The notes under the pieces are model-generated. The model ran no database searches. It saw only the letters and a list, made by a program, of their open reading frames with translations, and was not told the DNA's origin. Of a stretch of DNA of 64,000 nucleotides, positions 16,614-26,187 are shown in pieces (position 1 is the stretch's first letter; every line of letters begins with the position of its first letter). Origin of the DNA: Lewinellaceae bacterium (GTDB lineage: Bacteria; Bacteroidota; Bacteroidia; Chitinophagales; Saprospiraceae). The position numbers and the translations under genes were made by a program. Location: the NCBI GenBank assembly GCA_016712415.1, contig JADJRC010000002.1, forward strand, positions 310,001 through 374,000, in the 5' to 3' direction.

Positions 16614-19154
16614 TCAAAAATCCATCTTCAACCGCAAATTCAACCGTCTTCCCGTCAGGTAGTTCGGAATGGCATACTGCACATTGGTGATTGCCTTGAT
16701 CCAGGTGTTCGACGCTTCGTTGGCCACCTTGAGCAGGTTGAACACTTCGAAACTCGCCCAGGTGTTGCGGGTAAAGCGAAGCAGGTGATGCGGTCGCCGG
16801 TTGCGCCATTCCTGTTTCCAGAGCTGGAATCCAAAGCCGATATCCACGCGGTGGTACGGTGCAAAACGGTAGGGATTGCGGAACACGATGTTGTTGTCCG
16901 GTATTCCAAATGGCAGGCTGGTACCCACCGTGAAATTGAGGTGCATCCGGATGTTTTTGTTTTTCTTCAGGTAATCCTGAAAGAAAGTCGACAGGGTGAC
17001 GATCCGGTCGGTGGGTCGCGGCACATCTTTGACGGGCCGCCCTTCGCGGTCGCCGAGCTTTCGGATCTGGTGCTGCACGCCGTCGATCGACTCCCGCGTG
17101 CGCAGCAGGGAAAGGTTGATCCAGCTCTCGGCGCCGGGCACGAATTCGCCGTTCAGACGGACATCGATTCCGGTGGCATAGCCCCTTGAATCGTTGAGGC
17201 CCGAATAGCGGATACGCACATTGTCGAGGTCGTACGACACCAGGTCCCACATCTTTTTGTAATAGGCCTCCGCAATGAGGCGCATTTTAACAGGGCGGCG
17301 TTTGCCCCACAAAAAATCGTAGGTGAAACCGGCCACCACATGCGCCGATTTCTGTGCGCTCAGGTTTTCGTTTACAGAACCGTCGGGGCCGCGCATCTCG
17401 CGGTAAAATGCAGGCTGGTAATACAGGCCGCCCGCCAAGCGGTACGACACGTCTTTTTGGGTGTTCAGTGGTTTAAACAACAACTGCACACGCGGCGTCA
17501 CGAACCAGTCCCTGTTCAGGGTCCAGTATTGCCCGCGCACCCCGCCGATGATCTGGAATTCGCGTACCCCTTCTTTCCGCCAGGTCCAGGTATCCTGAAA
17601 AAAAGCGCTGAAGCGGTCGCTCTGGAGTGTGTTGCGGGTTTTCAGTACACGGCGGACGAACAGGAAATTGCTGTCGTAGGGCAGGGAATAGAGCGCCGAA
17701 TCGAGGCGTTCCCATTCGTTGATTTTGTCGTTGATCTGCTCGTTTTGCCATTTGGCCGACCACTGCAGGAAGTGGCTGCGCATCAGCCCTGCATCGCTGC
17801 GGTCGTGCTGGAGTTCCACACCGCCTTTGTATTCCAGGTTCCGCACATCGGCGGTGAGGTAATTGCGAATCCAGGTTTGCTGGGTGCCTGTGCCCAGAAT
17901 ATTGGTGATCTCGCCGAACTCGTCGGAACCGAGGTTTTCTTCCAGTTCGCCGAGGATATAGTAGCCCAGGATGTCGAAACGCTCGTTCTCCTGACTGCGC
18001 CACACCGAGGCCAGTATTTTGTGATACAACGGGTTGTGTTCGCGGTCGGGTAAAAAAGTCAGCGACACGCCGCCCATGCCCTGGGTGAAATCGTCGACCT
18101 CCTGGCCTTCAAATGCCGTGCGCAGTTGCAGGGCGTAGTCGACCAGCCCGAAGGCGCGGACGAGACTTTCCGGCACAAAGCGGTAGCGCGACCGGTTGTA
18201 ATTTCCAATAACGCCCAGTTGCCAGTCGCGGCTCAGGTCGTAAGTCAGGTAGGTCTGGATGTCTGTAAAATCGGGCACATATTCGCCTGTTACGTCGAGA
18301 CTGCCCAACAGCAGGCGGGTCGTTTTGTAGCGCGCGCCGGCGAGGTACCGGAAGGCCCGGTAGCTGTCCTTTTTTGATTTTACACTGCCTTCGAGGTGCG
18401 CCGATGCGCCGAGGAAACTGGCGCTGGCGCTGGCCCTGAGGCTGTCGGGGCGTTTGTACTTGACATCGAGCACCGAGGAGAGTTTGTCGCCGTATTTCGA
18501 CTGGAAACCGCCACTGCTGAACGACAGGTCGCGCACCAGGTCTATATTGGGGAACGTCAGGCCTTCCTGCTGCCCCGCGCGGATGAGTTGGGGGCGGTAA
18601 ATCTCGAAATCGTTGACGTACACCAGGTTTTCGTCGTAGTTGCCGCCGCGTACCTGGTACTGGGAACTCAGTTCGCCGCCCGTCCCGGCGTTCGTCCCGA
18701 GTGCGATATGCGGCAGCACACTCTCCAGGTTGCCCGTGGTGCTGGGCAGGAGTTTGAGCGTTTCGATGTTTTTTTCCCGGATCATGCCGGCGTCGTCGAG
18801 CCGCCGCTCCCGAATCACTACTTCGAGGTTCGATTCGGTGGGGGCGACGGATACATCGAGCGCGAACCTTGCGCCGGGGGGCAGGGGCAGCACATCGGCA
18901 TTGCTTTCCTTATAGGCTACCCGGCGAAAGCCGAGCGTAATACGTTCATTTGCAGGCACCTGTATGGCGTAATTGCCGCGCTCGTCGGTGGTGACGGCAT
19001 TTTTGCCGCCTTTTACAAAAACGGTGACCAGTTCAACCGGCTGTTCGTTGGAGGCGTCGGTGATGCGGCCAAAAATAGTTGCCGTTTCCTGGGAAAAGAG
19101 CGCCCCGGCGGGGAGGCAGCAGCAGAGGAGCAGGATAATTTTTCGTGCGGGCAT
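16614..19154 (-). CDS. TonB-dependent receptor with carboxypeptidase-like regulatory domain
   Basis: The 846-residue outer-membrane receptor starts at ATG 19154 (MPARKIILLL), which gives a clean signal peptide ending GALFSQ. It has a CarboxypepD_reg-like domain (about residues 25-110, GRITDASNEQPVELVTVFV), a plug (QYQVRGGNYDENLVYVNDFE) and a 22-strand-type barrel ending in aromatic-rich strands (RLNLRLKMDF). It is convergent with the metal-efflux operon, so co-transcription is not implied. There is no adjacent SusD partner. The imported ligand cannot be deduced; a siderophore or metal complex is possible given the neighbours. Confidence 0.9.
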   Translation of the reverse strand: MPARKIILLLCCCLPAGALFSQETATIFGRITDASNEQPVELVTVFVKGGKNAVTTDERGNYAIQVPANERITLGFRRVAYKESNADVLPLPPGARFALDVSVAPTESNLEVVIRERRLDDAGMIREKNIETLKLLPSTTGNLESVLPHIALGTNAGTGGELSSQYQVRGGNYDENLVYVNDFEIYRPQLIRAGQQEGLTFPNIDLVRDLSFSSGGFQSKYGDKLSSVLDVKYKRPDSLRASASASFLGASAHLEGSVKSKKDSYRAFRYLAGARYKTTRLLLGSLDVTGEYVPDFTDIQTYLTYDLSRDWQLGVIGNYNRSRYRFVPESLVRAFGLVDYALQLRTAFEGQEVDDFTQGMGGVSLTFLPDREHNPLYHKILASVWRSQENERFDILGYYILGELEENLGSDEFGEITNILGTGTQQTWIRNYLTADVRNLEYKGGVELQHDRSDAGLMRSHFLQWSAKWQNEQINDKINEWERLDSALYSLPYDSNFLFVRRVLKTRNTLQSDRFSAFFQDTWTWRKEGVREFQIIGGVRGQYWTLNRDWFVTPRVQLLFKPLNTQKDVSYRLAGGLYYQPAFYREMRGPDGSVNENLSAQKSAHVVAGFTYDFLWGKRRPVKMRLIAEAYYKKMWDLVSYDLDNVRIRYSGLNDSRGYATGIDVRLNGEFVPGAESWINLSLLRTRESIDGVQHQIRKLGDREGRPVKDVPRPTDRIVTLSTFFQDYLKKNKNIRMHLNFTVGTSLPFGIPDNNIVFRNPYRFAPYHRVDIGFGFQLWKQEWRNRRPHHLLRFTRNTWASFEVFNLLKVANEASNTWIKAITNVQYAIPNYLTGRRLNLRLKMDF

Positions 19155-19305
19155 GAGGAAAATGGACAGAATTAAAAAAAGCAATTTTGTTTAATAAAAC
19201 CAGGGTGAATATTAAACAAACGACGGTTCAATGGCGTTTTGCCGTATATTTTTTGTTTGTTTATAGTTCACGGGGCGCTCGCGCAATGCGAGTCGCCCTA
19301 TTTTT

Positions 19306-20613
19306 TCAGGGCAGTTTCGGGGGCGAAGGTAGCACCTCTGCGACCACGAAAATACTTCCGGTCACCACAATAAGGTCGTCGGGGCCTGCGGCGCGCTTTG
19401 CGGCGCGCAGGGCGTTGCGCACCGAAGTGTAGGCTTTCCCCTGCAATCCCCATCCTGCTGCTTTTTCCCGTAAAATGGTTGCCTCGAGTCCACGCGGTAT
19501 ATTGGCTTTGGCAAAATAATACCGCGCGTTTTGTGGAAAATAGGCCAGGACCTTGTCCACCTCCTTGTCGTTTACAAAGCCTGTGACGATATGGAGCCGG
19601 GGTGGAGACTGTCGGGCAATGTACTCGAATACCGCTTTTATACCGGCCTCGTTGTGGGCGCTGTCGCAGAGTATGGTCGGGTTCCGGCCAATCACCTGCC
19701 AGCGGCCTGTGAAGCGCGTCAGGGAGCGGAGGTTTTTCAAACCCGATACCAGGGCCTTGTGGTCAATTTCCGGCAGCGAGCGATGCAGCAATTCCGTTGC
19801 CTGGAGCAGGGTAACCAGGTTTCTGCCCTGAAATGGACCGGCTGCCTCAATCTCCAGTCTTTCGATAAAAGGCTGCCGGTTTTTGAACACGCGGTAGGTC
19901 GTTGAAGATTCGGAGGCGTGCGTTGCTTTTACCTCAAAATGCTGATCGGCAAATACGATCTCCGAACCGGTTTCGGCGGCTTTTTTCAGGAAAACGGGTG
20001 CGGACTCCGGATGTGTTTCGCCGACGACTACCGGAACACCCGGCTTGATGATCCCCGCTTTTTCAAAAGCGATCAGGGGAAGTGTGTCGCCGAGCATGTT
20101 CATGTGGTCGTAACTGATGTTGGTAATCACGCTCAGCAGCGGGGTGACGACGTTGGTGCTGTCGAGCCGGCCGCCCAGGCCCACCTCTATTATGGCGATA
20201 TCTACCTGCGCCCGGGCAAAGTGATCGAAGGCCATGGCGACGCACAATTCAAAAAAAGAGGGCTGGATGCGTTCGATCGCCTCGCGGTTGTTTTGTACAA
20301 AAGCAATTACATCGTTGCGGCTGATATACCGGCCGTTTACTTTTATCCGCTCGCGGAAGTCCTTGTAGTGCGGACTGATGTACAGCCCTGTTTTTAGCCC
20401 TGCCGACTGGCACACTGCCGACAGCATGTGGCTTACCGAGCCCTTTCCGTTCGTGCCGCCTATGTGGACGCTCCTGAATCTCAGGTGCGGATTGCCGAGG
20501 TGCGCACACAGCGCGAGCGTGTTGGTCAGGTCTTTTTTAAATGCCGCCGGCCCGATGCGGTGGAACATGGGCAATTGGGCGTAAAGAAAATCGAGGGTTT
20601 CGCGATACGTCAT
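19306..20613 (-). CDS. folC: Bifunctional folylpolyglutamate/dihydrofolate synthase
   Basis: The 435-residue Mur-ligase-like enzyme adds glutamate to dihydropteroate or folates using ATP. It has the P-loop GGTNGKGSVSHML, the folC segment GLGGRLDSTNVV with YDHMNMLG, and the glutamate-ligase C-terminal domain (GRWQVIGRNPTILCDSAHN, ending VVTGSIFVVAEV). Length is typical. It is transcribed away from the glycosyltransferase gene, sharing a 130-bp divergent promoter region. Housekeeping function; nothing unusual seen. Confidence 0.95.
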   Translation of the reverse strand: MTYRETLDFLYAQLPMFHRIGPAAFKKDLTNTLALCAHLGNPHLRFRSVHIGGTNGKGSVSHMLSAVCQSAGLKTGLYISPHYKDFRERIKVNGRYISRNDVIAFVQNNREAIERIQPSFFELCVAMAFDHFARAQVDIAIIEVGLGGRLDSTNVVTPLLSVITNISYDHMNMLGDTLPLIAFEKAGIIKPGVPVVVGETHPESAPVFLKKAAETGSEIVFADQHFEVKATHASESSTTYRVFKNRQPFIERLEIEAAGPFQGRNLVTLLQATELLHRSLPEIDHKALVSGLKNLRSLTRFTGRWQVIGRNPTILCDSAHNEAGIKAVFEYIARQSPPRLHIVTGFVNDKEVDKVLAYFPQNARYYFAKANIPRGLEATILREKAAGWGLQGKAYTSVRNALRAAKRAAGPDDLIVVTGSIFVVAEVLPSPPKLP

Positions 20614-20743
20614 GGCGGGACAAAAGTGGGTATTTTTCTATTGTCGGCTTTGGGCAAATTGTCGGGAAGTTGCACATTTGCATCACTCGCCGATGACAGG
20701 GTTCAGGTAGTCCGACCCGCTTTAATCTTTGGGTATATAACAG

Positions 20744-21787
20744 ATGAAGATTCTCCTGGTTTGCAATAGTAAAATCCCGGTCAACACCTATGATGATGCA
20801 GAGCGTGTGCTTTGGTGGCTGGGTAAAGCATTGATCAAATTGGGGCACCACGTCACCTTTCTGGTAAAAAAAGGCTCCAGGTGCCCTTTCGCTCCCGTAT
20901 TGATTCTGGACGAAAAAACGCCCCTTGACGACCAGGTCCCTGCCGATACCGATATCGTCCATTTTCATTGTCCCCCCGGATCGCCCGTAGCCAAACCGTA
21001 TATCATTACCCAGCACGACAACCGGTCGGAAGCCGGAACACTCGATCCAAATACGGTGTTTGTTTCCGCCAGGCAGGCTGCGATTCACGGCGGGTCGGTG
21101 TATATTCATCCCGGTATCGACTTCGACGAATACGGCTCGCCGGAACTGCACAACCGGCGGATGTATTTCCACTTTCTCGGCAATGCTGCCTGGCGGGGCA
21201 AAAACGTACGCGGCGCCATCGACATCGCCGCGCAGGTGGGTGCGCGCCTGCACGTGATCGGTGGCACACGGGTCAACTTCCGTAAGGGTTTGCGCATTAC
21301 GCTCAGCCCCAGCGTGCGTTTCCACGGCGTATTGAATCCGGAGGGTCGCAACGCCATGGTCAACAATTCAAAAGGGCTTATTTTTCCGGTCATCTGGCAC
21401 GAACCCTTTGGCCTTGCCGTTGCGGAAAGCCTGTTTTTCGGCTGCCCGGTATTCGGCACACCCTACGGCGCATTGCCGGAAATGCTGGGAAAAACAATGG
21501 GCAGCGAGCGCAAACCCCACGTCGGCAATGGTACCGTTGAGGCTTTTTATTGCGATATGGGTTGTTTATCCGTGAAAAAATCGGAACTGGTGGAAGCGGT
21601 GAAAAATGCAGATGCGTACGACCGCGTCAAATGCCACGAATACGCCCGCGCGTATTTTTCCGCCGACCGGATGGCGCAGGACTACCTCCGGCTGTACGAA
21701 CATGTATGTACGGGATTGCCCGTTCATGCCGATGCGCCTGTGCTGGAAGAAACGCCCGACGACAAATTTTTACCTTTCGGAGCTTGA
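20744..21787 (+). CDS. GT4-type glycosyltransferase
   Basis: The 347-residue GT-B fold enzyme begins MKILLVCNSKIPVNTYDDAERV and keeps the GT4 donor-binding signature HEPFGLAVAESLFFGCPV followed by GTPYGALPEML. It probably transfers a sugar from a nucleotide donor to an envelope or small-molecule acceptor. It is a lone gene, not in a polysaccharide cluster. Family assignment is good; substrate is unknown. Confidence 0.83.
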   Translation: MKILLVCNSKIPVNTYDDAERVLWWLGKALIKLGHHVTFLVKKGSRCPFAPVLILDEKTPLDDQVPADTDIVHFHCPPGSPVAKPYIITQHDNRSEAGTLDPNTVFVSARQAAIHGGSVYIHPGIDFDEYGSPELHNRRMYFHFLGNAAWRGKNVRGAIDIAAQVGARLHVIGGTRVNFRKGLRITLSPSVRFHGVLNPEGRNAMVNNSKGLIFPVIWHEPFGLAVAESLFFGCPVFGTPYGALPEMLGKTMGSERKPHVGNGTVEAFYCDMGCLSVKKSELVEAVKNADAYDRVKCHEYARAYFSADRMAQDYLRLYEHVCTGLPVHADAPVLEETPDDKFLPFGA

Positions 21788-21834
21788 TAAACAAAGCGCT
21801 GTGAACGCTGTTATATGGCTTTTCAAAGGAATTG

Positions 21835-21909
21835 TTTCCCGCAGATTTCCACAGAAAAATTTCGCTGATTTCGCAGAAAACCAGTGGCAGACTGTGGAAA
21901 ATCCGCTCA
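21835..21909. repeat. Degenerate inverted repeat of the CGCAGATT type
   Basis: GATTTCCACAG (21844-21854) pairs with CTGTGGAAAATC (21892-21903) with one bulged A, around A/T-rich sequence with TTCGCTGATTTCGCAG. The 5' end, TTTCCCGCAGATT, closely resembles the outer arm of the hairpin at 59111-59210, so the two may be copies of one dispersed repeat. It lies just upstream of the carotenoid hydroxylase start. Confidence 0.45.
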
Positions 21910-21937
21910 CAGGCAACAGCACAAAAGATTCAATATT

Positions 21938-22441
21938 ATGCCCGCTTGGTTGATGTATACCCTTATTACTCTTGCCGCTTATGCCGGCATGGAGTTTATG
22001 GCGTGGTTTACCCACAAATACGTGATGCATGGTGTGCTTTGGAACTGGCACGCCGATCACCACCTCCCCAAACACGAAAAGGAAGGTTTTTTTGAAAAAA
22101 ACGACCGCTTTTTTCTTGTTTTCGCTATTCCAAGTATGATCTGTTATATGATCGGCGGACTAACACCGCATTTCTGGGTACTGTTTATCGGCGTCGGCAT
22201 TTCGCTGTACGGCCTCACCTATTTCCTGATTCACGACGTGTACATCCACCGCCGCTTCAGTTGGTTCAAACAACTCGACGGCAAATACTCCCGCGCTATA
22301 CTGCGCGCGCACGGCACACACCATGCGAAACGCACCAAGGAGGATGGTGAATCCTTTGGCCTGCTGGTGGTGAACCCGAAATTTTTCAAGAAACGGGGTA
22401 AAAAAGAAGACGAACAGCTGATCGGAAATAACGTGGAATAG
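21938..22441 (+). CDS. crtZ: CrtZ-type beta-carotene hydroxylase (fatty acid hydroxylase superfamily)
   Basis: The 167-residue membrane di-iron enzyme starts at ATG 21938 (MPAWLMYTLI). Four His clusters of the family are present: HKYVMH, HADHH, HDVYIH and HGTHH. CrtZ adds 3-hydroxyls to beta-carotene to make zeaxanthin, typical of pigmented Bacteroidota. Four hydrophobic stretches fit its membrane topology. Other carotenoid genes are not adjacent. An upstream in-frame ATG (21884) lies inside a repeat and is less likely. Confidence 0.88.
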   Translation: MPAWLMYTLITLAAYAGMEFMAWFTHKYVMHGVLWNWHADHHLPKHEKEGFFEKNDRFFLVFAIPSMICYMIGGLTPHFWVLFIGVGISLYGLTYFLIHDVYIHRRFSWFKQLDGKYSRAILRAHGTHHAKRTKEDGESFGLLVVNPKFFKKRGKKEDEQLIGNNVE

Positions 22442-22481
22442 GCGCCACATACAGGCCCGAACAGGTAAAAATACTACTCGG

Positions 22482-22994
22482 ATGATCGTCAAAATTGCCG
22501 AAGGCAACCTCCGAACAAAATACGGCGAGTTCCGCGAAATGCTCTTTTACAACGGGCAGAAAGAATCTGTTGCCCTGATCATGGGCGATGTGCAAGACGG
22601 GGAAGATATCCTGTGCCGGGTACATTCCTCCTGCCTGTTCGGACATGCCTTCAACAGTATCGAGTGCGATTGCAGGGAACAGATGGAAGTGTCCCAGCAA
22701 CTTATCCAACAGGAAGGCAGAGGCATTGTCATCTGGCTGGATCAGGAAGGCAAGGGCAACGGCCATTATGCCCTTTTGAAAAGTGTCGAGCACAAAAGAC
22801 GGGGTCTTGCACAGGCCGATGCATATGAAGCCGCAGGGTTTAAAAGAGACGCCAGAGACTATACCCCATCGGCAGAAATATTGAATGCATTGGGCGTCAG
22901 ATCGATACGCATGCTGACCAATAATCCCGACAAAGTAGACACGCTGACCCGGCACGGCATCCGTGTAACTGGAACGGTGCCGACAACCCGCTAA
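22482..22994 (+). CDS. GTP cyclohydrolase II-like protein (RibA family)
   Basis: The 170-residue protein has the zinc site C-x10-C-x-C (SSCLFGHAFNSIECDC), the segment RGIVIWLDQEGKG and the C-terminal RSIRMLTNNPDK that match RibA, the enzyme making the first riboflavin intermediate from GTP. It is shorter than E. coli RibA (196), and the usual LRQEGRGIGL is WLDQEGKGNGH here, so R to K and other active-site-loop changes are visible. It is not fused to RibB, as is common in Bacteroidota, and may be a paralog with altered chemistry. It ends just before the first repeat array. Confidence 0.75.
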   Translation: MIVKIAEGNLRTKYGEFREMLFYNGQKESVALIMGDVQDGEDILCRVHSSCLFGHAFNSIECDCREQMEVSQQLIQQEGRGIVIWLDQEGKGNGHYALLKSVEHKRRGLAQADAYEAAGFKRDARDYTPSAEILNALGVRSIRMLTNNPDKVDTLTRHGIRVTGTVPTTR

Positions 22995-23006
22995 TGCGCG
23001 TGTCGC

Positions 23007-24546
23007 AAAGCGCGGCTACATGTATGGCGGAATGGCATTCCGCGTCCGGGAATAGATGTTGAGTCCCGGAATACCATTCCGGGGTACAAAGTGCGGCTAC
23101 ATGTATGGCGGAATGGTATTCCGCGTCCGGGAATAGGATGTTGAGTCCCGGAATACCATTCCGGGGTACAAAGTGCGGCTACATGTATGGCGGAATGGCA
23201 TTCCGCGTCCGGGAATAGGATGTTGAGTCCCGGAATACCATTCCGGGGTACAAAGTGCGGCTACATGTATGGCGGAATGGTATTCCGCGTCCGGGAATAG
23301 GATGTTGAGTTCCGGAATACCATTCCGGGGTACAAAGTGCGGCAACATGTATGGCGGAATGGTATTCCGCGTCCGGGAATAGATGTTGAGTCCCGGAATA
23401 CCATTCCGGGGTACAAAGTGCGGCTACATGTATGGCGGAATGGTATTCCGCGTCCGGGAATAGGATGTTGAGTCCCGGAATACCATTCCGGGGTACAAAG
23501 TGCGGCTACATGTATGGCGGAATGGCATTCCGCGTCCGGGAATAGGATGTTGAGTCCCGGAATACCATTCCGGGGTACAAAGCGCGGCTACATGTATGGC
23601 GGAATGGCATTCCGCGTCCGGGAATAGGATGTTGAGTCCCGGAATACCATTCCGGGGTACAAAGCGCGGCTACATGTATGGCGGAATGGTATTCCGCGTC
23701 CGGGAATAGGATGTTGAGTCCCGGAATACCATTCCGGGGTACAAAGTGCGGCTACATGTATGGCGGAATGGTATTCCGCGTCCGGGAATGGGAGTTGGTT
23801 CCGGAGAGATGTTGAGTCCCGGAATACCATTCCGGGGTACAAAGTGCGGCTACATGTATGGCGGAATGGTATTCCGCGTCCGGGAATAGATGTTGAGTCC
23901 CGGAATACATTGATGCCTATGGCGGAATGGCATTCCGCGTCCGGGAATAGGATGTTGAGTCCCGGAATACCATTCCGGGGTACAAAGCGCGGCTACATGT
24001 ATGGCGGAATGGTATTCCGCGTCCGGGAATAGGATGTTGAGTTCCGGAATACCATTCCGGGTACAAAGCGCGGCTACATGTATGGCGGAATGGTATTCCG
24101 CGTCCGGGAATAGGATGTTGAGTCCCGGAATACCATTCCGGGGTACAAAGTGCGGCTACATGTATGGCGGAATAGTATTCCGCGTCCGGGAATAGGATGT
24201 TGAGTTCCGGAATAGGATGTTGAGTCCCGGAATACCATTCCGGGGTACAAAGTGCGGCTACATGTATGGCGGAATGGTATTCCGCGTCCGGGAATAGGAT
24301 GTTGAGTCCCGGAATACCATTCCGGGGTACAAAGTGCGGCTACATGTATGGCGGAATGGTATTCCGCGTCCGGGAATAGGATGTTGAGTCCCGGAATACC
24401 ATTCCGGGGTACAAAGTGCGGCTACATGTATGGCGGAATGGTATTCCGCGTCCGGGAATAGGATGTTGCGTCCCGGAATACCATTCCGGGGTACAAAGTG
24501 CGGCTACATGTATAGCGGAATGGTATTCCGCGTCCGGGAATAGATG
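23007..24546. repeat. Tandem array 1: about 19 units of 82 bp rich in palindromes
   Basis: I count 19 starts of the GGCTACATGTATGGCGG phrase between 23014 and 24502, mostly 81-82 bp apart. Each unit carries palindrome A, GCGGAATGGTATTCCGC, then a variable linker (GTCCGGGAATAGGATGTTGAGT type), then palindrome B, CCCGGAATACCATTCCGGG, then TACAAAG(T/C)GC. The cores of A and B are reverse complements, so each unit can fold on itself two ways. Units near 23750 (98 bp), 23921 (degenerate) and 24154 (102 bp, internal partial duplication) are irregular. The array starts about 12 bp after the RibA-like stop and ends at the mobile element. It lies between convergent genes. Confidence 0.95.
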
Positions 24547-24812
24547 TTGTGTCAAAAGTGCTAGAGGAAAAAGATGAGGGGAAAGGTAGATTTGTGGTAG
24601 CAAACATTCACCCACCCACCCGCTCATGGAAACAAAGGTAGAAAGTGCGGGAAAGAAAATATTCAAACCATATGATCAAAATCAAATAGTTCAGGTACCG
24701 ATCCAATTTGGTGCTCAGGCGCTCCACAACACGCCCAACTACCGAAGGCGCCCAAAAATTTGAAAAAGTGGTGGGGCGACATAGTTTAAGACCAAAAAGA
24801 CTTTTGACACAA
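24547..24812. mobile_element. 266-bp element with perfect 13-bp terminal inverted repeats
   Basis: TTGTGTCAAAAGT (24547-24559) is the exact reverse complement of ACTTTTGACACAA (24800-24812). Between them lies a 45-codon open frame resembling a transposase N-terminus. The element is too short to be an autonomous insertion sequence, so it looks like an internally deleted IS or a MITE. It abuts the last unit of array 1, which stops mid-unit at GATG; the array does not resume on the other side and I see no clear target duplication. Confidence 0.7.
24626..24763 (+). pseudogene. Truncated transposase N-terminus
   Basis: 45 codons from ATG 24626 to TGA 24761-24763. KIFKPYDQNQ resembles the conserved start of IS1182-type transposases (FKPYNQ-like), after which the similarity is lost (ALHNTPNYRRRPKI). 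It lies wholly inside the 266-bp element, consistent with an internal deletion of a full-length IS. The family call rests on one short motif. Confidence 0.4.
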
Positions 24813-24820
24813 CCCCGTAC

Positions 24821-25912
24821 CTAATCGACCCAGTCTGCCATAAATACGTTTGTATCGCGGGTGCCGCCGTTGTTGCGGTTGGAACTGAATGCAATTTTTT
24901 TACCGTCGGGGGAGAACATGGGGAACGAATTGAAAATACTCTCCGAGGTGATCTGTTCCAGCCCTGTACCATCGGCATTGATCATATACAGTTGAAAATC
25001 ATAGCCGCGTTTGGAGTGGTGGTTGCTGCTGAATATGATTTTTTTGCCGGAAGGGTGGAAAAACGGCGCCCAGTTGGCTTTGCCGAGGTGCGTGACCTGT
25101 TGCAGGTTGGTGCCATCTGCGTTGCAGGTGAAAATTTCCATGTTGGAGGGCGCCACGAGACCCTGGGCCAGCAAATCGCGGTATTCTTTGATTTCCTCTG
25201 CTGTTTTGGGGCGACTGGCGCGGAACACGATTTTGGAGCCGTCGGGGCTGAAGAAAGCGCCGCCGTCGTAACCGAGGTCGAAAGTGACCTGGCGAGGATC
25301 CGAGCCGTCGAGATTCATGGTCCACAATTCCATATCCCCGGTACGGTCGCTGGTAAACAGTATTTTGTCGCCTTTGGGACTCAGTACCGCCTCAGCGTCG
25401 TAGCCCGGCAAATCAGTCAGGCGTTTGGTGATATTGCCCTTTAGGTCGGACACGTAAATATCATACGTATTGTACACCGGCCAGAGGTATTTCCCGCCCT
25501 GGCGCAGGTTGGGTACCGGCGGGCAAGTATCAGCGCCTGCAGCAGTGCTGGCGAAGAGAATATGTTTGCCGTCGGGCATGAAATAAGAACAGGTGGTGCG
25601 GCCCTTCCCGTTGCTGATCGGCAGCGGCCGGTACGTGGCATCGCCTGCGGCTTTATCCACCTGCATGGCAAATATCTGGTCGCAGTGCAGTCCCCAGGCC
25701 TGATTGTTACTCTGGAACGTGAGCCATTTGCTGTCGGGGCTCCAGTAGGCTTCTGCGTTGTCGCCGCCAAAAGTGAGTTGGCGGATGTTTTTTAAATGGG
25801 TTTCGGGTTTCGGGGCGTCGGGCTTTGCTTCGGTATGCTGGGCGAAAAGCGGTGCTGAAAGGAGCAATAGCGCGGACAGGCCGCAAAGCGGTGCAATGGA
25901 ACAACGGAACAT
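24821..25912 (-). CDS. Secreted PD40/TolB-like beta-propeller protein
   Basis: The 363-residue protein starts at ATG 25912 (MFRCSIAPLCGLSALLLL, signal ending APLFAQ); an alternative ATG at 25951 adds 13 residues. It contains repeated PD40 blades with the pattern SPDGKKIAFSSNR (AYWSPDSKWLTFQSN, LSPKGDKILFTSDRTG, FSPDGSKIVFRAS, FHPSGKKIIFSSN). These form a six- or seven-blade propeller as in TolB, usually a periplasmic binding or scaffold domain. No catalytic domain follows. It ends 8 bp from the mobile element. Confidence 0.82.
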   Translation of the reverse strand: MFRCSIAPLCGLSALLLLSAPLFAQHTEAKPDAPKPETHLKNIRQLTFGGDNAEAYWSPDSKWLTFQSNNQAWGLHCDQIFAMQVDKAAGDATYRPLPISNGKGRTTCSYFMPDGKHILFASTAAGADTCPPVPNLRQGGKYLWPVYNTYDIYVSDLKGNITKRLTDLPGYDAEAVLSPKGDKILFTSDRTGDMELWTMNLDGSDPRQVTFDLGYDGGAFFSPDGSKIVFRASRPKTAEEIKEYRDLLAQGLVAPSNMEIFTCNADGTNLQQVTHLGKANWAPFFHPSGKKIIFSSNHHSKRGYDFQLYMINADGTGLEQITSESIFNSFPMFSPDGKKIAFSSNRNNGGTRDTNVFMADWVD

Positions 25913-26187
25913 AAAAAAAGGTAGGGGAGAAAGGTGAAAATTACGGCGCATGGCACAAGGTTTAATATTCGGCGCAAGGATAGCGTAGATGCGGAAAATT
26001 GACGTCAGGTTTGGGTCAAAATATGTACAGGGCCAAAATGAAGCCGCAGATACCATACTACGATCGACGAACACCGGTTAACTACTGAAATGCCCTGAAC
26101 GAATGCAAAAATACGGGGTACGTCGAATAGGATTCAACCACTTCGGGCTTTATGCCGTTGTTAGTGTTTCCAAACATGTGCCCGCTT

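Noticed and set aside
23007..24546. CRISPR array
   Set aside because: Units are near-identical over their full 82 bp with no variable spacers, and there are no cas genes.
24739..24978. Small gene between the mobile element and the PD40 gene
   Set aside because: It overlaps the 3' end of the PD40 gene and shows no family pattern.
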